64,000 nt of DNA from RPRB01 sp035543115 (GTDB lineage Bacteria > Myxococcota > Myxococcia > Myxococcales > Myxococcaceae): contig DATKKF010000008.1 in the NCBI GenBank assembly GCA_035543115.1, positions 13,315 to 77,314 of the forward strand. Direction: 5' to 3'. Positions 34,713 to 42,753 of the stretch are shown here, piece after piece (within the stretch, counting starts at the first letter, position 1; every line of letters starts with the position of its first letter). A program made the position numbers and the translations under genes. The notes beneath the pieces were generated by a model, which saw only the letters and a program-made list of their open reading frames with translations, had not been told where the DNA came from and did not search any database.

Positions 34713-35698
34713 GCGCCCGGACCCTCGGGCTTGCGCGCCGCGGCCGTCTTCGGCCGCTTGGGCGGATGGGTGAGGACCACCGGCTTGCGCCCGTCGTCGC
34801 CCACCAGCCTGGCGAACTCCCTGAGCGGGTCGCGCGCGACGTCGTCCTTCCAGTACTCGAAGTGGAGGTGCACGCCCGTGGCGGTGCCGGTCCTCCCCGC
34901 CAGCCCGAGGGGCATCCCCTTCACCACCTGCGTGCCCTCGAGCACCAGGGTGCGGGCGAGGTGGCTGTAGCGCGTCACCCGGCCGTTGCCGTGGTCGATG
35001 GTGACCTCGTAGCCGTAGCCGTGCATCCAGCCGGCGCGCACCACGATGCCGGCACCGGCGGCCATCACCGGCTGGTTCCGCTCGGCGGCCAGATCGATTC
35101 CCGAGTGCATCTTGTCGCGGTGGGCGATGGGGTGGAACCGGCGGCCGAAGCGGCTGGTCACCCGCAGCTCGTCGAGCGGCCACTGGAACCGCGGCCCTGG
35201 CGGAGGGCCCATCCGTGCGTCGAGGCCGGCGAGCCGCTCCTCGACCGACCGGACCAGCCCGGGGGGAACCCCACCGTACGCCTGCCCGTCCCGGTCGAGC
35301 GCCGCGCGGAGCGAGCCTCGGGCAATCTGCACGTCCTCCGCCTCGCCGTCACCCGCAGGCTGGGCCAGGAAGCGGTCGACGTCGACCTGGATGCGTTCCC
35401 ATGCAGCGAGCTCGGAGTCGGGAATCGCAGAGCCTGGCTCGACCTCGCTCCGCTTGGCCTCGGCCTCCAGGACGAAGGCCACCAGCCGGGCCCGGAGCAG
35501 GCTGGAGGTCATCGGCTCGTCGGGGGGTGCGGGGACGGCGGCGGGACGGGGCGCCGGCTCCGGCTTCACCCGCTCACCGGTCAGCGGAAGCCGGGCCAGC
35601 TCGATGGGGTCCGGCGTCAGCGCACCCGGGACGCGTGCCGTGGCACAGCCAACGAGGCTCACGGCGGCCAGGGCTGTGACCAGGGCGTTGCGGGTCAT
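34709..35698 (-). CDS. M23-family metallopeptidase (LytM domain) lipoprotein
   Basis: A 329-residue exported protein. The N-terminus LVTALAAVSLVGCATA is a lipoprotein signal with lipobox LVGC. A helical region to about residue 160 precedes the LytM/M23 domain: TSRFGRRFHPIAHRDKMHSGIDLA (metal ligands His and Asp in HSGID), VIDHGNGRVTRYSHL and GVHLHFEYW (HxH). Metal ligands are complete, so an active endopeptidase cutting peptidoglycan cross-bridges is likely, though some LytM proteins only activate amidases. The C-terminal Lys/Pro-rich tail is extra. Its stop overlaps the CTG start of the beta-helix gene. Confidence 0.9.
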   Translation of the reverse strand: MTRNALVTALAAVSLVGCATARVPGALTPDPIELARLPLTGERVKPEPAPRPAAVPAPPDEPMTSSLLRARLVAFVLEAEAKRSEVEPGSAIPDSELAAWERIQVDVDRFLAQPAGDGEAEDVQIARGSLRAALDRDGQAYGGVPPGLVRSVEERLAGLDARMGPPPGPRFQWPLDELRVTSRFGRRFHPIAHRDKMHSGIDLAAERNQPVMAAGAGIVVRAGWMHGYGYEVTIDHGNGRVTRYSHLARTLVLEGTQVVKGMPLGLAGRTGTATGVHLHFEYWKDDVARDPLREFARLVGDDGRKPVVLTHPPKRPKTAAARKPEGPGA

Positions 35699-35796
35699 CG
35701 TCCGTGCGCTGCCGGCCGCGACGCCGTGTCAGCCTCGACACCCTGACCCACAAGGCCTGGGGACGTCCAGACAAAAGGGACCGGCCCCACAGCCGC

Positions 35797-36831
35797 CTAC
35801 CTGCCTCCCAGCGAGGCACGCAGGATGTCCGCCGCCCGCTCGCATCCGGCCCGGTCCACGTCGAGGTGGCACACCAGGCGAAGTGCATGGGGTCCCACGG
35901 AGTTCACCAGGAGCCCGGCCGCGCGGAGGCGGGCGACGAGGGGCACCGCCTCGACCGGGACCTCGGCGTAGACCATGTTGGTCTCGACGCGATCGAGCTC
36001 CACCCGCACCCCGGGCACGTCCGCCAGCCGGCGCGCCAGCACCCGGGCGTTCTCGTGGTCCTCGGCGAGCCGGGCGACGTGGTGGTCCAGCGCGTAGAGG
36101 CAGGCCGCGGCGAGGATGCCGGCCTGGCGCATGCCTCCTCCCAGCCGCTTCCGGAGCCGCCGCGCCTCGGCGAGGAAGGCCTTGCTCCCTGCGAGCACCG
36201 AGCCCACCGGCGCCCCGAGCCCCTTGCTGAAGCACACGGTGGTCGAGTCGGTCAGCCTTCCCCAGGTGCTCGCCGGCACGCCCGCGGCGACCTCGGCGTT
36301 GAACAGCCGAGCACCATCGAGGTGCACCAGCAGCCCCGCGGTGCGCGCAGCGGCCACGGCGTCGGCGAAGGCCCCCGGCTTCCACACCGTCCCCCCGCCC
36401 CGGTTGTGGGTGTTCTCCAGGATCAACAGGCGGGAGCGCGGGAGGTGATCATCGTTCCCGCGGGAGGCGGCCTGGATCTGCGCCGGGGTGAGCAGGCCGC
36501 GCTGGCCGACGACCGTGCGCGGCTGGACCCCCCACAGCGCAGCGATGGCGCCGTTCTCATAGTGGAACGGGTGGCTGCCCTCCTCGAGGATGACCTCCTC
36601 GCCGGGGCGGGTGTGGACGCCGATCGCCACCTGGTTCCCTTGCGTGCCCGAGGGGACGAGGAGCGCGGCCTCGAGGCCCAGGCGCTCGGCGACGCGGAGC
36701 TCGAGCGCGCGGACGGTGGGGTCCTCGCCGTAGACGTCGTCTCCGACCTCGGCCTCGGCCATGGCTCGGCGCATGCCTGGCGTCGGGCGGGTGACGGTGT
36801 CGGAGCGGAGGTCGATCGGTGCGGTGGCCAC
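35797..36831 (-). CDS. ltaE: Low-specificity L-threonine aldolase
   Basis: A 344-residue fold-type I PLP enzyme that cleaves threonine or allo-threonine to glycine and acetaldehyde. It starts IDLRSDTVTRPTPGMR, the family signature, with GDDVYGEDPT, SGTQGNQVA, HPFHYENGAIAAL, LHLDGARLFN-like VHLDGARLFNA, and the PLP lysine Lys203 in VCFSKGLGAPVGS. Length and motifs match LtaE well. It is divergent from nth with a 26-base gap between start codons, so the two promoters must overlap the coding starts. Confidence 0.92.
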   Translation of the reverse strand: MATAPIDLRSDTVTRPTPGMRRAMAEAEVGDDVYGEDPTVRALELRVAERLGLEAALLVPSGTQGNQVAIGVHTRPGEEVILEEGSHPFHYENGAIAALWGVQPRTVVGQRGLLTPAQIQAASRGNDDHLPRSRLLILENTHNRGGGTVWKPGAFADAVAAARTAGLLVHLDGARLFNAEVAAGVPASTWGRLTDSTTVCFSKGLGAPVGSVLAGSKAFLAEARRLRKRLGGGMRQAGILAAACLYALDHHVARLAEDHENARVLARRLADVPGVRVELDRVETNMVYAEVPVEAVPLVARLRAAGLLVNSVGPHALRLVCHLDVDRAGCERAADILRASLGGR

Positions 36832-36857
36832 GGCGGGGTCCGTACTACAACCCAGGC

Positions 36858-37652
36858 ATGCCTCGCGAGACCGTGGCCGAGCGGAAAGTGCGCGCGGTGA
36901 AAGTGATCGAGCGGCTGGGGGAGGCGATGCCCGACGCCCGCATCGAGCTGGATTACCGGACGCCGCTGCAGCTGGTGACCGCGGTCATTCTCGCCGCCCA
37001 GTGCACCGACAAGCGGGTGAACATGGTGACGCCCGCGCTGTTCGCTCGTTACCCCGACGCGCGCTCTCTCGCCGGCGCCGACACGGAGGAGCTGGAGAAG
37101 ATGATCCACAGCTGCGGCTTCTTCCGGGCGAAGGCGAAGGCGCTGAAAGGGATGGCCGCCGCCGTCGCCGAGCAGCACTCAGGCGAGGTGCCCACCGCCC
37201 GGGCCGAGCTCGCCGCGCTCCCCGGGGTGGGCCCCAAGACCGCCGGGGTGGTGACGGTCCACCTCGGCGGCGAGCCCGCGTTCCCGGTGGACACGCACGT
37301 GAAGCGCCTCTCGCGGCGCCTCGGCTTCACCCGTCAGGAGGACCCCAGCCGCATCGAGGAGGACCTCCAGGCGCTCGTTCCCCGCGAGCTGTGGGCCAAG
37401 GGCCACCAGCTGCTGGTGTGGCACGGACGGCGGACGTGCTTCGCCCGCTCGCCGGCCTGCGAGCGCTGCGTGGTGCGCGACCTCTGCCCGCGCATCGGCG
37501 TCGCGAAGGCGAAGTCCACGGTGGTGAAGGGCGCGCGCCCGCCCCGGAGCGCAGCGGTGGTCCCGAGGCCACCGGGTGGACGGCGGAAGGCCAAGGGACG
37601 GCCGCGCCGGACCGTCGCTCCGCGCCGAGGTGCTCCAGCTCCGCCGGGATAG
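36858..37652 (+). CDS. nth: Endonuclease III, DNA glycosylase/AP lyase
   Basis: Nth removes oxidised pyrimidines and nicks the abasic site in base-excision repair. The 264-residue protein has the helix-hairpin-helix LPGVGPKTAGVV with catalytic Lys127, catalytic Asp145 in VDTHVKRLSRRLG, and the [4Fe-4S] cluster Cys194-x6-Cys201-x2-Cys204-x5-Cys210. The last 45 residues are a basic Arg/Pro/Lys tail not found in E. coli Nth and may aid DNA binding. ATG 36858 was chosen; in-frame codons upstream overlap the threonine aldolase start. Confidence 0.95.
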   Translation: MPRETVAERKVRAVKVIERLGEAMPDARIELDYRTPLQLVTAVILAAQCTDKRVNMVTPALFARYPDARSLAGADTEELEKMIHSCGFFRAKAKALKGMAAAVAEQHSGEVPTARAELAALPGVGPKTAGVVTVHLGGEPAFPVDTHVKRLSRRLGFTRQEDPSRIEEDLQALVPRELWAKGHQLLVWHGRRTCFARSPACERCVVRDLCPRIGVAKAKSTVVKGARPPRSAAVVPRPPGGRRKAKGRPRRTVAPRRGAPAPPG

Positions 37653-37669
37653 CCGGCTGGCCGTGGTGT

Positions 37670-37685
37670 GCAATCGATTGCGCAA
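37670..37685. repeat. Overlapping palindromes GCAATCGATTGC and TTGCGCAA
   Basis: A perfect 12-base palindrome (37670-37681) overlaps an 8-base one (37678-37685) in the 185-base gap after nth. The AT-rich core stands out from the surrounding GC-rich DNA and could be a regulator-binding site for the downstream lipoprotein gene. The remainder of the gap holds only a weak promoter-like stretch (TGGCAC then TGATAC near 37784-37805) and the AAGGGGGG ribosome site. Confidence 0.35.
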
Positions 37686-37837
37686 GGGCGCCACGAGCTT
37701 CACGGTGGTGAGGGCTCGACCGTCGGATCCGATGGCCCGGTCCCCCGCGTCGCGACCGGGTCGCATCCGGCACGCGTCTGGCACCTCGCCCCGTGCGCTT
37801 TGATACCGTTGCTCCTCGCTCGAGCAAGGGGGGATCC

Positions 37838-39313
37838 ATGCCTGGGACGCCGCGCAGTCGTTGGCTCATCGAGGTGTTCAGCCCGGCGTTGCTGGCCTGT
37901 CTCGTGGTGGCTTGCGGTGACTCGCCGACACGACCCGTCGCTGGGTCGCGGACGGTGGTCTTCTGGTCCGACACCGGGAAGAGCGTGCCGCTGCCGAGCG
38001 CCGACACCCGGGCCCCCAGCACCGTGGTGGCGCGAACGCTCGACGGGAAGAACCTGGTGACTGCGTCCTTCGACGCGAACGGGTCTTTCCAGCTCCAGGG
38101 GGCCCCCGTGGGCCCATACATCCTGGAGCTCAATTCGGGAAGCGGTGCCCGCCACTTCTTCCGCACCGAGGCTGCGGTGGTCGACCTCGGTGCCGACCTG
38201 CTCGGGAGGAGCAATGTCCAGACGACCACCCAGCCGACGCAGGTCACCTTCGAGCTCTCGGGCCTGGCTGCGGCAGATCCCCAGGACCTCGTGGAGATCA
38301 CCTGCTCCAACGCAGCGGTCTGGGACCGCCTCGCCCCCCAGGGAACGCTGGCCGGCGGCGTCACCTCGGCTTCGGTCCCGTTCGCCTGGGCCGCTCGCCC
38401 CACTCCGCTGGTCAGCGGCTCATCGGGCGACGTGCTCTACGTCCACCAGCTCTCGACACGGGTCGACCCAGGGAGCGGACTCGCTTACCAGGCCGCCCAG
38501 ACCTGGGCGGCTGACCCTGGCCTGACGGTGACCGCCGGCCTGGACCAGACGACCCCGGTGTCACTCGCCCCGGTGAGCTCGAGCGGACGGCTCACGGTGT
38601 CCTGGCGTCCTTCGATGTTCGAGGCCGCTCTGACGGACTGGCCGGCCGGCACCCTGATCCGGCAGCACTCCCTCTTCGTCGAGGGCATCGCCTGGGCCCT
38701 CGACCTCGGGCCCGCCCCGCGTACGGGAAATCCCGATCTCCTGATGATCCAGGCAGGACCAGGCACGCCGGACGCCACGCTCGACCTGCCGTACGGGCGA
38801 TTCCTCCCGGCGCTCTGGAAGGAGCGGCTGCAGACGTACGTCACGGTGCGCGAGCGGTTCCCGTACCAGGGGGGGACCATCTTCTACTCGGTCAGGATGG
38901 CGATGCAGGCCTCGATGGACGCGCTGCCGGCCGAGCTCGCTCCGACGATCTCGCCTCCGAGAAGCCTCAAGGTCGGTGGCCTGGATGCGACCCAGGTCCG
39001 GTCCGGGATGGGAACCGGTCCGGTGGTCTCCTGGACTGCGCCGCGAAACGGCACCGCCGACTACTACGCCGTCGACCTCGAGAAGCTCACCATCAGCGGC
39101 ACGCAGGTCACCTTCTCTTCCGTCGCCACCTTCCACACCACCGAGACCAGCGCGCAGTTCCCGGAGGGGACGCTCACCAGCGGAACGCAGGTGGTCGCCT
39201 ACGTCACGGCGGTCCGCGAGCCGACGAGCCACTACGCCACGGCGCCGGCACCATACCGGCGTCACTTCCCGCAGGACATCGCCCAGGCGGCGACCGCGCC
39301 CTTCTCACCGTGA
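37838..39313 (+). CDS. Large lipoprotein with regulatory-like and fibronectin-like beta domains
   Basis: A 491-residue lipoprotein: signal peptide to LLACLVVACG (lipobox VVAC near residue 27), then GDSPTRPVAG. Residues ~45-120 look like a carboxypeptidase-regulatory/prealbumin-like beta domain (GKNLVTASFDANGSFQLQGAPVGPYILELNSG). The middle is beta-rich with no motif; the C-terminal ~110 residues (GPVVSWTAPRNGTADYYAVDLEKL) resemble a fibronectin type III fold. Myxobacterial surface lipoproteins often look like this. ATG 37838 follows AAGGGGGG; an upstream ATG at 37793 gives no better signal. No function can be assigned. Confidence 0.8.
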   Translation: MPGTPRSRWLIEVFSPALLACLVVACGDSPTRPVAGSRTVVFWSDTGKSVPLPSADTRAPSTVVARTLDGKNLVTASFDANGSFQLQGAPVGPYILELNSGSGARHFFRTEAAVVDLGADLLGRSNVQTTTQPTQVTFELSGLAAADPQDLVEITCSNAAVWDRLAPQGTLAGGVTSASVPFAWAARPTPLVSGSSGDVLYVHQLSTRVDPGSGLAYQAAQTWAADPGLTVTAGLDQTTPVSLAPVSSSGRLTVSWRPSMFEAALTDWPAGTLIRQHSLFVEGIAWALDLGPAPRTGNPDLLMIQAGPGTPDATLDLPYGRFLPALWKERLQTYVTVRERFPYQGGTIFYSVRMAMQASMDALPAELAPTISPPRSLKVGGLDATQVRSGMGTGPVVSWTAPRNGTADYYAVDLEKLTISGTQVTFSSVATFHTTETSAQFPEGTLTSGTQVVAYVTAVREPTSHYATAPAPYRRHFPQDIAQAATAPFSP

Positions 39314-39359
39314 AGCCGGGACCGGCGTCGCGGCGCGAGCCACCTGGGAGCCCCCGCGG

Positions 39360-39917
39360 TCAGAGGGCGGTCGAGGCGCCCTGGTCCACAGCCTCGGCGC
39401 GCTCCAGCTTCCTCCGCTTCGCGCGGCGCCGCATCGACAGACGCTGGAGCACGGGCAGGAAGTCCACGTAGAGCCGACCATCGAGGTGGTCGATCTCGTG
39501 CTGCGCCGCGGTGGCCAGGAGGCCCTCGCAGCGAAGCCGACGCAGCTGACCCTCGACGTCGAGGAACTCGACGGTGACCACCGCCGGGCGCTCGACCTCC
39601 TCGGCCTCGCCGGGGATCGACAGGCAGCCCTCGCGGTAGACCGACACTCCGCCCTCGCTCGCGACGATGCGCGGGTTGATCATCGCCACCGGCTGGACCT
39701 CGGGCTGGCGCGGACGGGTGTCGAGCACCAGCACCCGCTGCAGCACACCGATCTGCGGCGCGGCGAGCCCCACGCCGGGCGCGGCGTACATGGTCTCGAA
39801 CATGTCGTCGACCAGCATACGGACGGACGGATCCACCGCCTCGACCGGGAGGGCACGGCGGCGAAGGACGGGATCGGGCCAGAGGCGAATCGCTCGGATC
39901 ATCGACGTCTCGGTCAT
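39360..39917 (-). CDS. def: Peptide deformylase
   Basis: Removes the formyl group from the initiator methionine of new proteins. The 185-residue protein has all three motifs: GVGLAAPQIG (residues ~48-57), EGCLSIPGE with metal ligand Cys98, and QHEIDHLDG with His140, His144 and catalytic Glu141. The C-terminal helix ends in a basic RRRAKRRKLERAE segment. Start ATG 39917 gives MTETSMIRAIRLWPDPVLR, the usual N-terminus; upstream codons have no homology. It is a stand-alone gene here; fmt is not adjacent. Confidence 0.95.
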   Translation of the reverse strand: MTETSMIRAIRLWPDPVLRRRALPVEAVDPSVRMLVDDMFETMYAAPGVGLAAPQIGVLQRVLVLDTRPRQPEVQPVAMINPRIVASEGGVSVYREGCLSIPGEAEEVERPAVVTVEFLDVEGQLRRLRCEGLLATAAQHEIDHLDGRLYVDFLPVLQRLSMRRRAKRRKLERAEAVDQGASTAL

Positions 39918-40000
39918 AATCGGCCCGGTCCGGCCGGCGCAATCGGCAGGCCAGGGCACCGCTGGTCAACGCATCCATGAAACGGGGCTGCCAGAGGCCC

Positions 40001-42733
40001 TCACTCCCCCAGCGAGCGCGCGTAGGCACTGCGGAGCCCGTCGTCGGACAGCGCGCGCGCCGCCTCCGAGAGCAAGGCCTGCATCCGCTCGGCCCGCGCC
40101 TGCACCCGCGGGTCCGGATGCCCCGACCAGCGCAGCGGGTCGTACTCCGCCGACAGCCGCGCGAAGGCCCGCGTCACCTCGTCGGTCCCGGCGTTGCGGG
40201 GCAGCCCGAGCACGGTGAAGTAATCGGCGTCCTCCACCTGGGCCCACCGGGCGTCGAGGCGGGCCGCGGCGACCTCCACCGTCTCCGCCTGCGCCTCCTC
40301 CTGCGAGGGAGGCTGGAGCTCGATCCACCCCAGCGCCACGGAGACCGCCAGGACCTTCCGCCCCGCATCACGCGAGACCCCGAGCGCCAGCAACAGCTGC
40401 TGCACGGTGCGCTGGCCGTCGACGGCCTCGAGCAGCCGACGCTCGCGCTCGCCCAGCCCGAGCCCCTGCGCGTCCACCCGGCGGAGCAGCCTGGGCACCG
40501 CGCGGAGCGACGGAACCAGCCGGTCCACCTCGTCGGCGGGAAGCCCGCGCCCCACGCCCTCGGCCGCGAGCGCCGACAGAGGGCGCACCGCGGCCCGCCT
40601 CCCCTCGGGCGGCGGCGTGTCGGCGCTCAGCCGGTAGAAGGACACCGGCTCGGAGAACGCCTCCAGCGCCCGTGCCTCGGTCAACCGCTGCAGGAACGGC
40701 ACCAGCTCGGCGTCGGTGACCAGCTTCCGGCGGACCAGCTCCTCGGTCAGCTCGGACTCGCCCAGTCGGAGGATGCGCAGCTCTCGCTCCGCGGCCCGGT
40801 CCACGAGCCCGTCCCGCACCGCGTGGTCCAGGAGCGACTCGGTGGACACAGTGCTCGCCGCCGCGGCCAGCGCTCCCTCCTCGAGCCAGAGCACGCGGAG
40901 CGCGTCGGCGGCGCGGAGCTCCACCCGCGCGGTGGCCCGGCCACCCTCGAGCCGGAAGAGGAGCGCCGCCAGCTCCTCCAGCGTGACCCGGCCCGCATCG
41001 GCCACCGCCCACCGGGCCCGCTCCGCGGCCCGGCGCGCAGCTTCCGCCGCCTCCGCCTCGGCCTGGGCACGCGCGGTGGCGATCCGGCGCTCCTCGTCGG
41101 CGCGAGCGCGGTTCTCGGCGTCCTGGCGTACCTGCTCGGTCTCGGCCCGCGCGCGCGCGAGCTCCTCGCCGGCCCGAGCTGCCTCCTCCGCCGCGGTGCG
41201 CGCGGCCTCCTCGGCCTCCGCCCGCGCCGCCGACTGCTGTGCGACGCGGATCTCCGCCTCGGCCATGCGCTCTCGGCCCTGCTCCAGCTCCTCGCGCAGC
41301 CGGCGGAGCTCCATCTTCACCTCGAGCAACTCCCGGCGAAGCGCATCCGCCTGCTCGCGCTCGGTCTGCAACCACGCCTCGGCCTGACGACGTGCCTCGG
41401 CGGATGCCCGCTCCTCCGCCGCCAGCCGCTCGGCCAGCTCGGCTGCCTCTCGCTCCAGTGACTGATTCGCCTCGGACAGCGCGCCGTTGGTCGCCGTCGC
41501 CTCGGAGACGGCGGAGCGGAGCTGCTCCAGCTCGGCCGCGTGCGCCTGCAACTCACGGCCGAGCCGGTCGAGCTCCGCCTGGGAACGGGCCTCCAGCGCG
41601 AGTCGGGCGTTGGTCTCGGCCTCGGCGCGCGTCTCCGCGTCGCGCAGGGTCGTGGCCAGCAGCTCGGCCTCCGCGGCGCCGGAGGCCTGGGCGTCGGACG
41701 AGCGCCGCCGCTCCTCCTCCACGATCCGCTCCAGCTCGGACCGCGCCGACTCCTCCGCAGCGTGCGCCGTCCTGGCGACCTCGGCGTCCGCACGGGCCGC
41801 CTCGGCGTCGGCGCGCGCCGCCTCCGCCTGCGCCCTGGCCTCCTCGGCGTCGACGCGCGCGGCCAGCGCCGCCGCCGAGGCCTCACGCGCCTCGCGGGCC
41901 CGCGCCTCGGCGAGGGCCTCGACCTCCGCCCGGAGCCGCTGCGCCTCCTCCAGGGCCGCGTGCGCGGCTCGCGCCTCTTCCTCGCGGGCACGGGCCTCGG
42001 AGGCGATGTCCTCGAGCAGCGCCGACGCGCTCGATCCGCCCCTGCCGAGCGGCGCCAGCCGGTCGTCGGTGGCGGCGCTCCAGGCCCCGGCAGCAACGGC
42101 GAGCATCGGCGCGGTGTGCTCGAGGTCCGGGTGGATTCCCGGGACGAGCGGCGCGGGCTCGTCGGCGGCCTGGAGCATCTCGTCGTCGCCGGTCACCTCC
42201 GGCTCGGCGTCCGGTTCGCCCTCGAGCAGCGGACCAGCGTCGAAGGCCTCGAGATGATCAGGCGCGGGCTCGGCCACCGGGAGGGGGCCGGACGGCGACT
42301 CCCAGTCGAGCTCCAGCGTCTCGGGAACGGCGTCGAGCGGGATGGACCCGGCCGCCCCGAAGACGTCGGTCACCGGCTCGTCGGCGGCCGGATCGGCCGC
42401 CAGCGCCTCGTCCACCGCCCGGAGCAGGGTCTCGGACCGGAACGGAGTGGGGAGGACCGGACCCTGGTGGCCGTCCACCATCCGCCCGAGCAGGAGGACG
42501 CGGAGCCGGGCGGTCTCCGGCCTGGCGGCCAGCTCGTGGAGTAACGCCGCGCCACGGCCGCTCTCCACGCCCGGCGCCAGGAGCACCAGCGCCGGCTGCA
42601 ACGTGGCGGCGGCGGTGAACGCGTCGGCGGTGGACGTGGCGAGCTCCACCGCGTGCCCGGCGCGGACCAGCGTCCGGCGCACGAGCGCGATGGTGGCGAG
42701 GTCGTCGTGGACCAGGAGGAGCGGGGACGCCAC
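40001..42733 (-). CDS. Degenerate receiver, coiled-coil, DUF4388-like and J-domain fusion protein
   Basis: A 910-residue protein. In order: a receiver-like domain (1-115; SPLLLVHDDLATIALVRRTLVRAGH) in which the phosphoacceptor position reads LVLLAPG, so no Asp; an acidic linker; a very long Ala/Glu/Arg coiled coil (about 234-575); a DUF4388/PATAN-like region (about 580-780; VTLEELAALLFRLEGGRATARVEL); and a C-terminal J-like domain (about 835-910; DYFTVLGLPRNAGTDEVTRAFARL) in which the HPD motif reads YDP. GTG 42733 was taken as start because the frame upstream is antisense to priA. Likely a polar scaffold or signalling adaptor, as for related myxobacterial proteins; that is inference. Confidence 0.82.
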   Translation of the reverse strand: MASPLLLVHDDLATIALVRRTLVRAGHAVELATSTADAFTAAATLQPALVLLAPGVESGRGAALLHELAARPETARLRVLLLGRMVDGHQGPVLPTPFRSETLLRAVDEALAADPAADEPVTDVFGAAGSIPLDAVPETLELDWESPSGPLPVAEPAPDHLEAFDAGPLLEGEPDAEPEVTGDDEMLQAADEPAPLVPGIHPDLEHTAPMLAVAAGAWSAATDDRLAPLGRGGSSASALLEDIASEARAREEEARAAHAALEEAQRLRAEVEALAEARAREAREASAAALAARVDAEEARAQAEAARADAEAARADAEVARTAHAAEESARSELERIVEEERRRSSDAQASGAAEAELLATTLRDAETRAEAETNARLALEARSQAELDRLGRELQAHAAELEQLRSAVSEATATNGALSEANQSLEREAAELAERLAAEERASAEARRQAEAWLQTEREQADALRRELLEVKMELRRLREELEQGRERMAEAEIRVAQQSAARAEAEEAARTAAEEAARAGEELARARAETEQVRQDAENRARADEERRIATARAQAEAEAAEAARRAAERARWAVADAGRVTLEELAALLFRLEGGRATARVELRAADALRVLWLEEGALAAAASTVSTESLLDHAVRDGLVDRAAERELRILRLGESELTEELVRRKLVTDAELVPFLQRLTEARALEAFSEPVSFYRLSADTPPPEGRRAAVRPLSALAAEGVGRGLPADEVDRLVPSLRAVPRLLRRVDAQGLGLGERERRLLEAVDGQRTVQQLLLALGVSRDAGRKVLAVSVALGWIELQPPSQEEAQAETVEVAAARLDARWAQVEDADYFTVLGLPRNAGTDEVTRAFARLSAEYDPLRWSGHPDPRVQARAERMQALLSEAARALSDDGLRSAYARSLGE

Positions 42734-42753
42734 GGTCTGTCCGGAGGATGAGC

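Noticed and set aside
33267..34970. 567-codon plus-strand frame opposite the beta-helix gene
   Set aside because: The minus strand shows regular solenoid repeats and a signal peptide; the plus frame has neither.
37781..37800. TGGCAC as a possible sigma-54 promoter before the lipoprotein gene
   Set aside because: The required TTGC element at the right spacing (GG-N10-GC) is absent.
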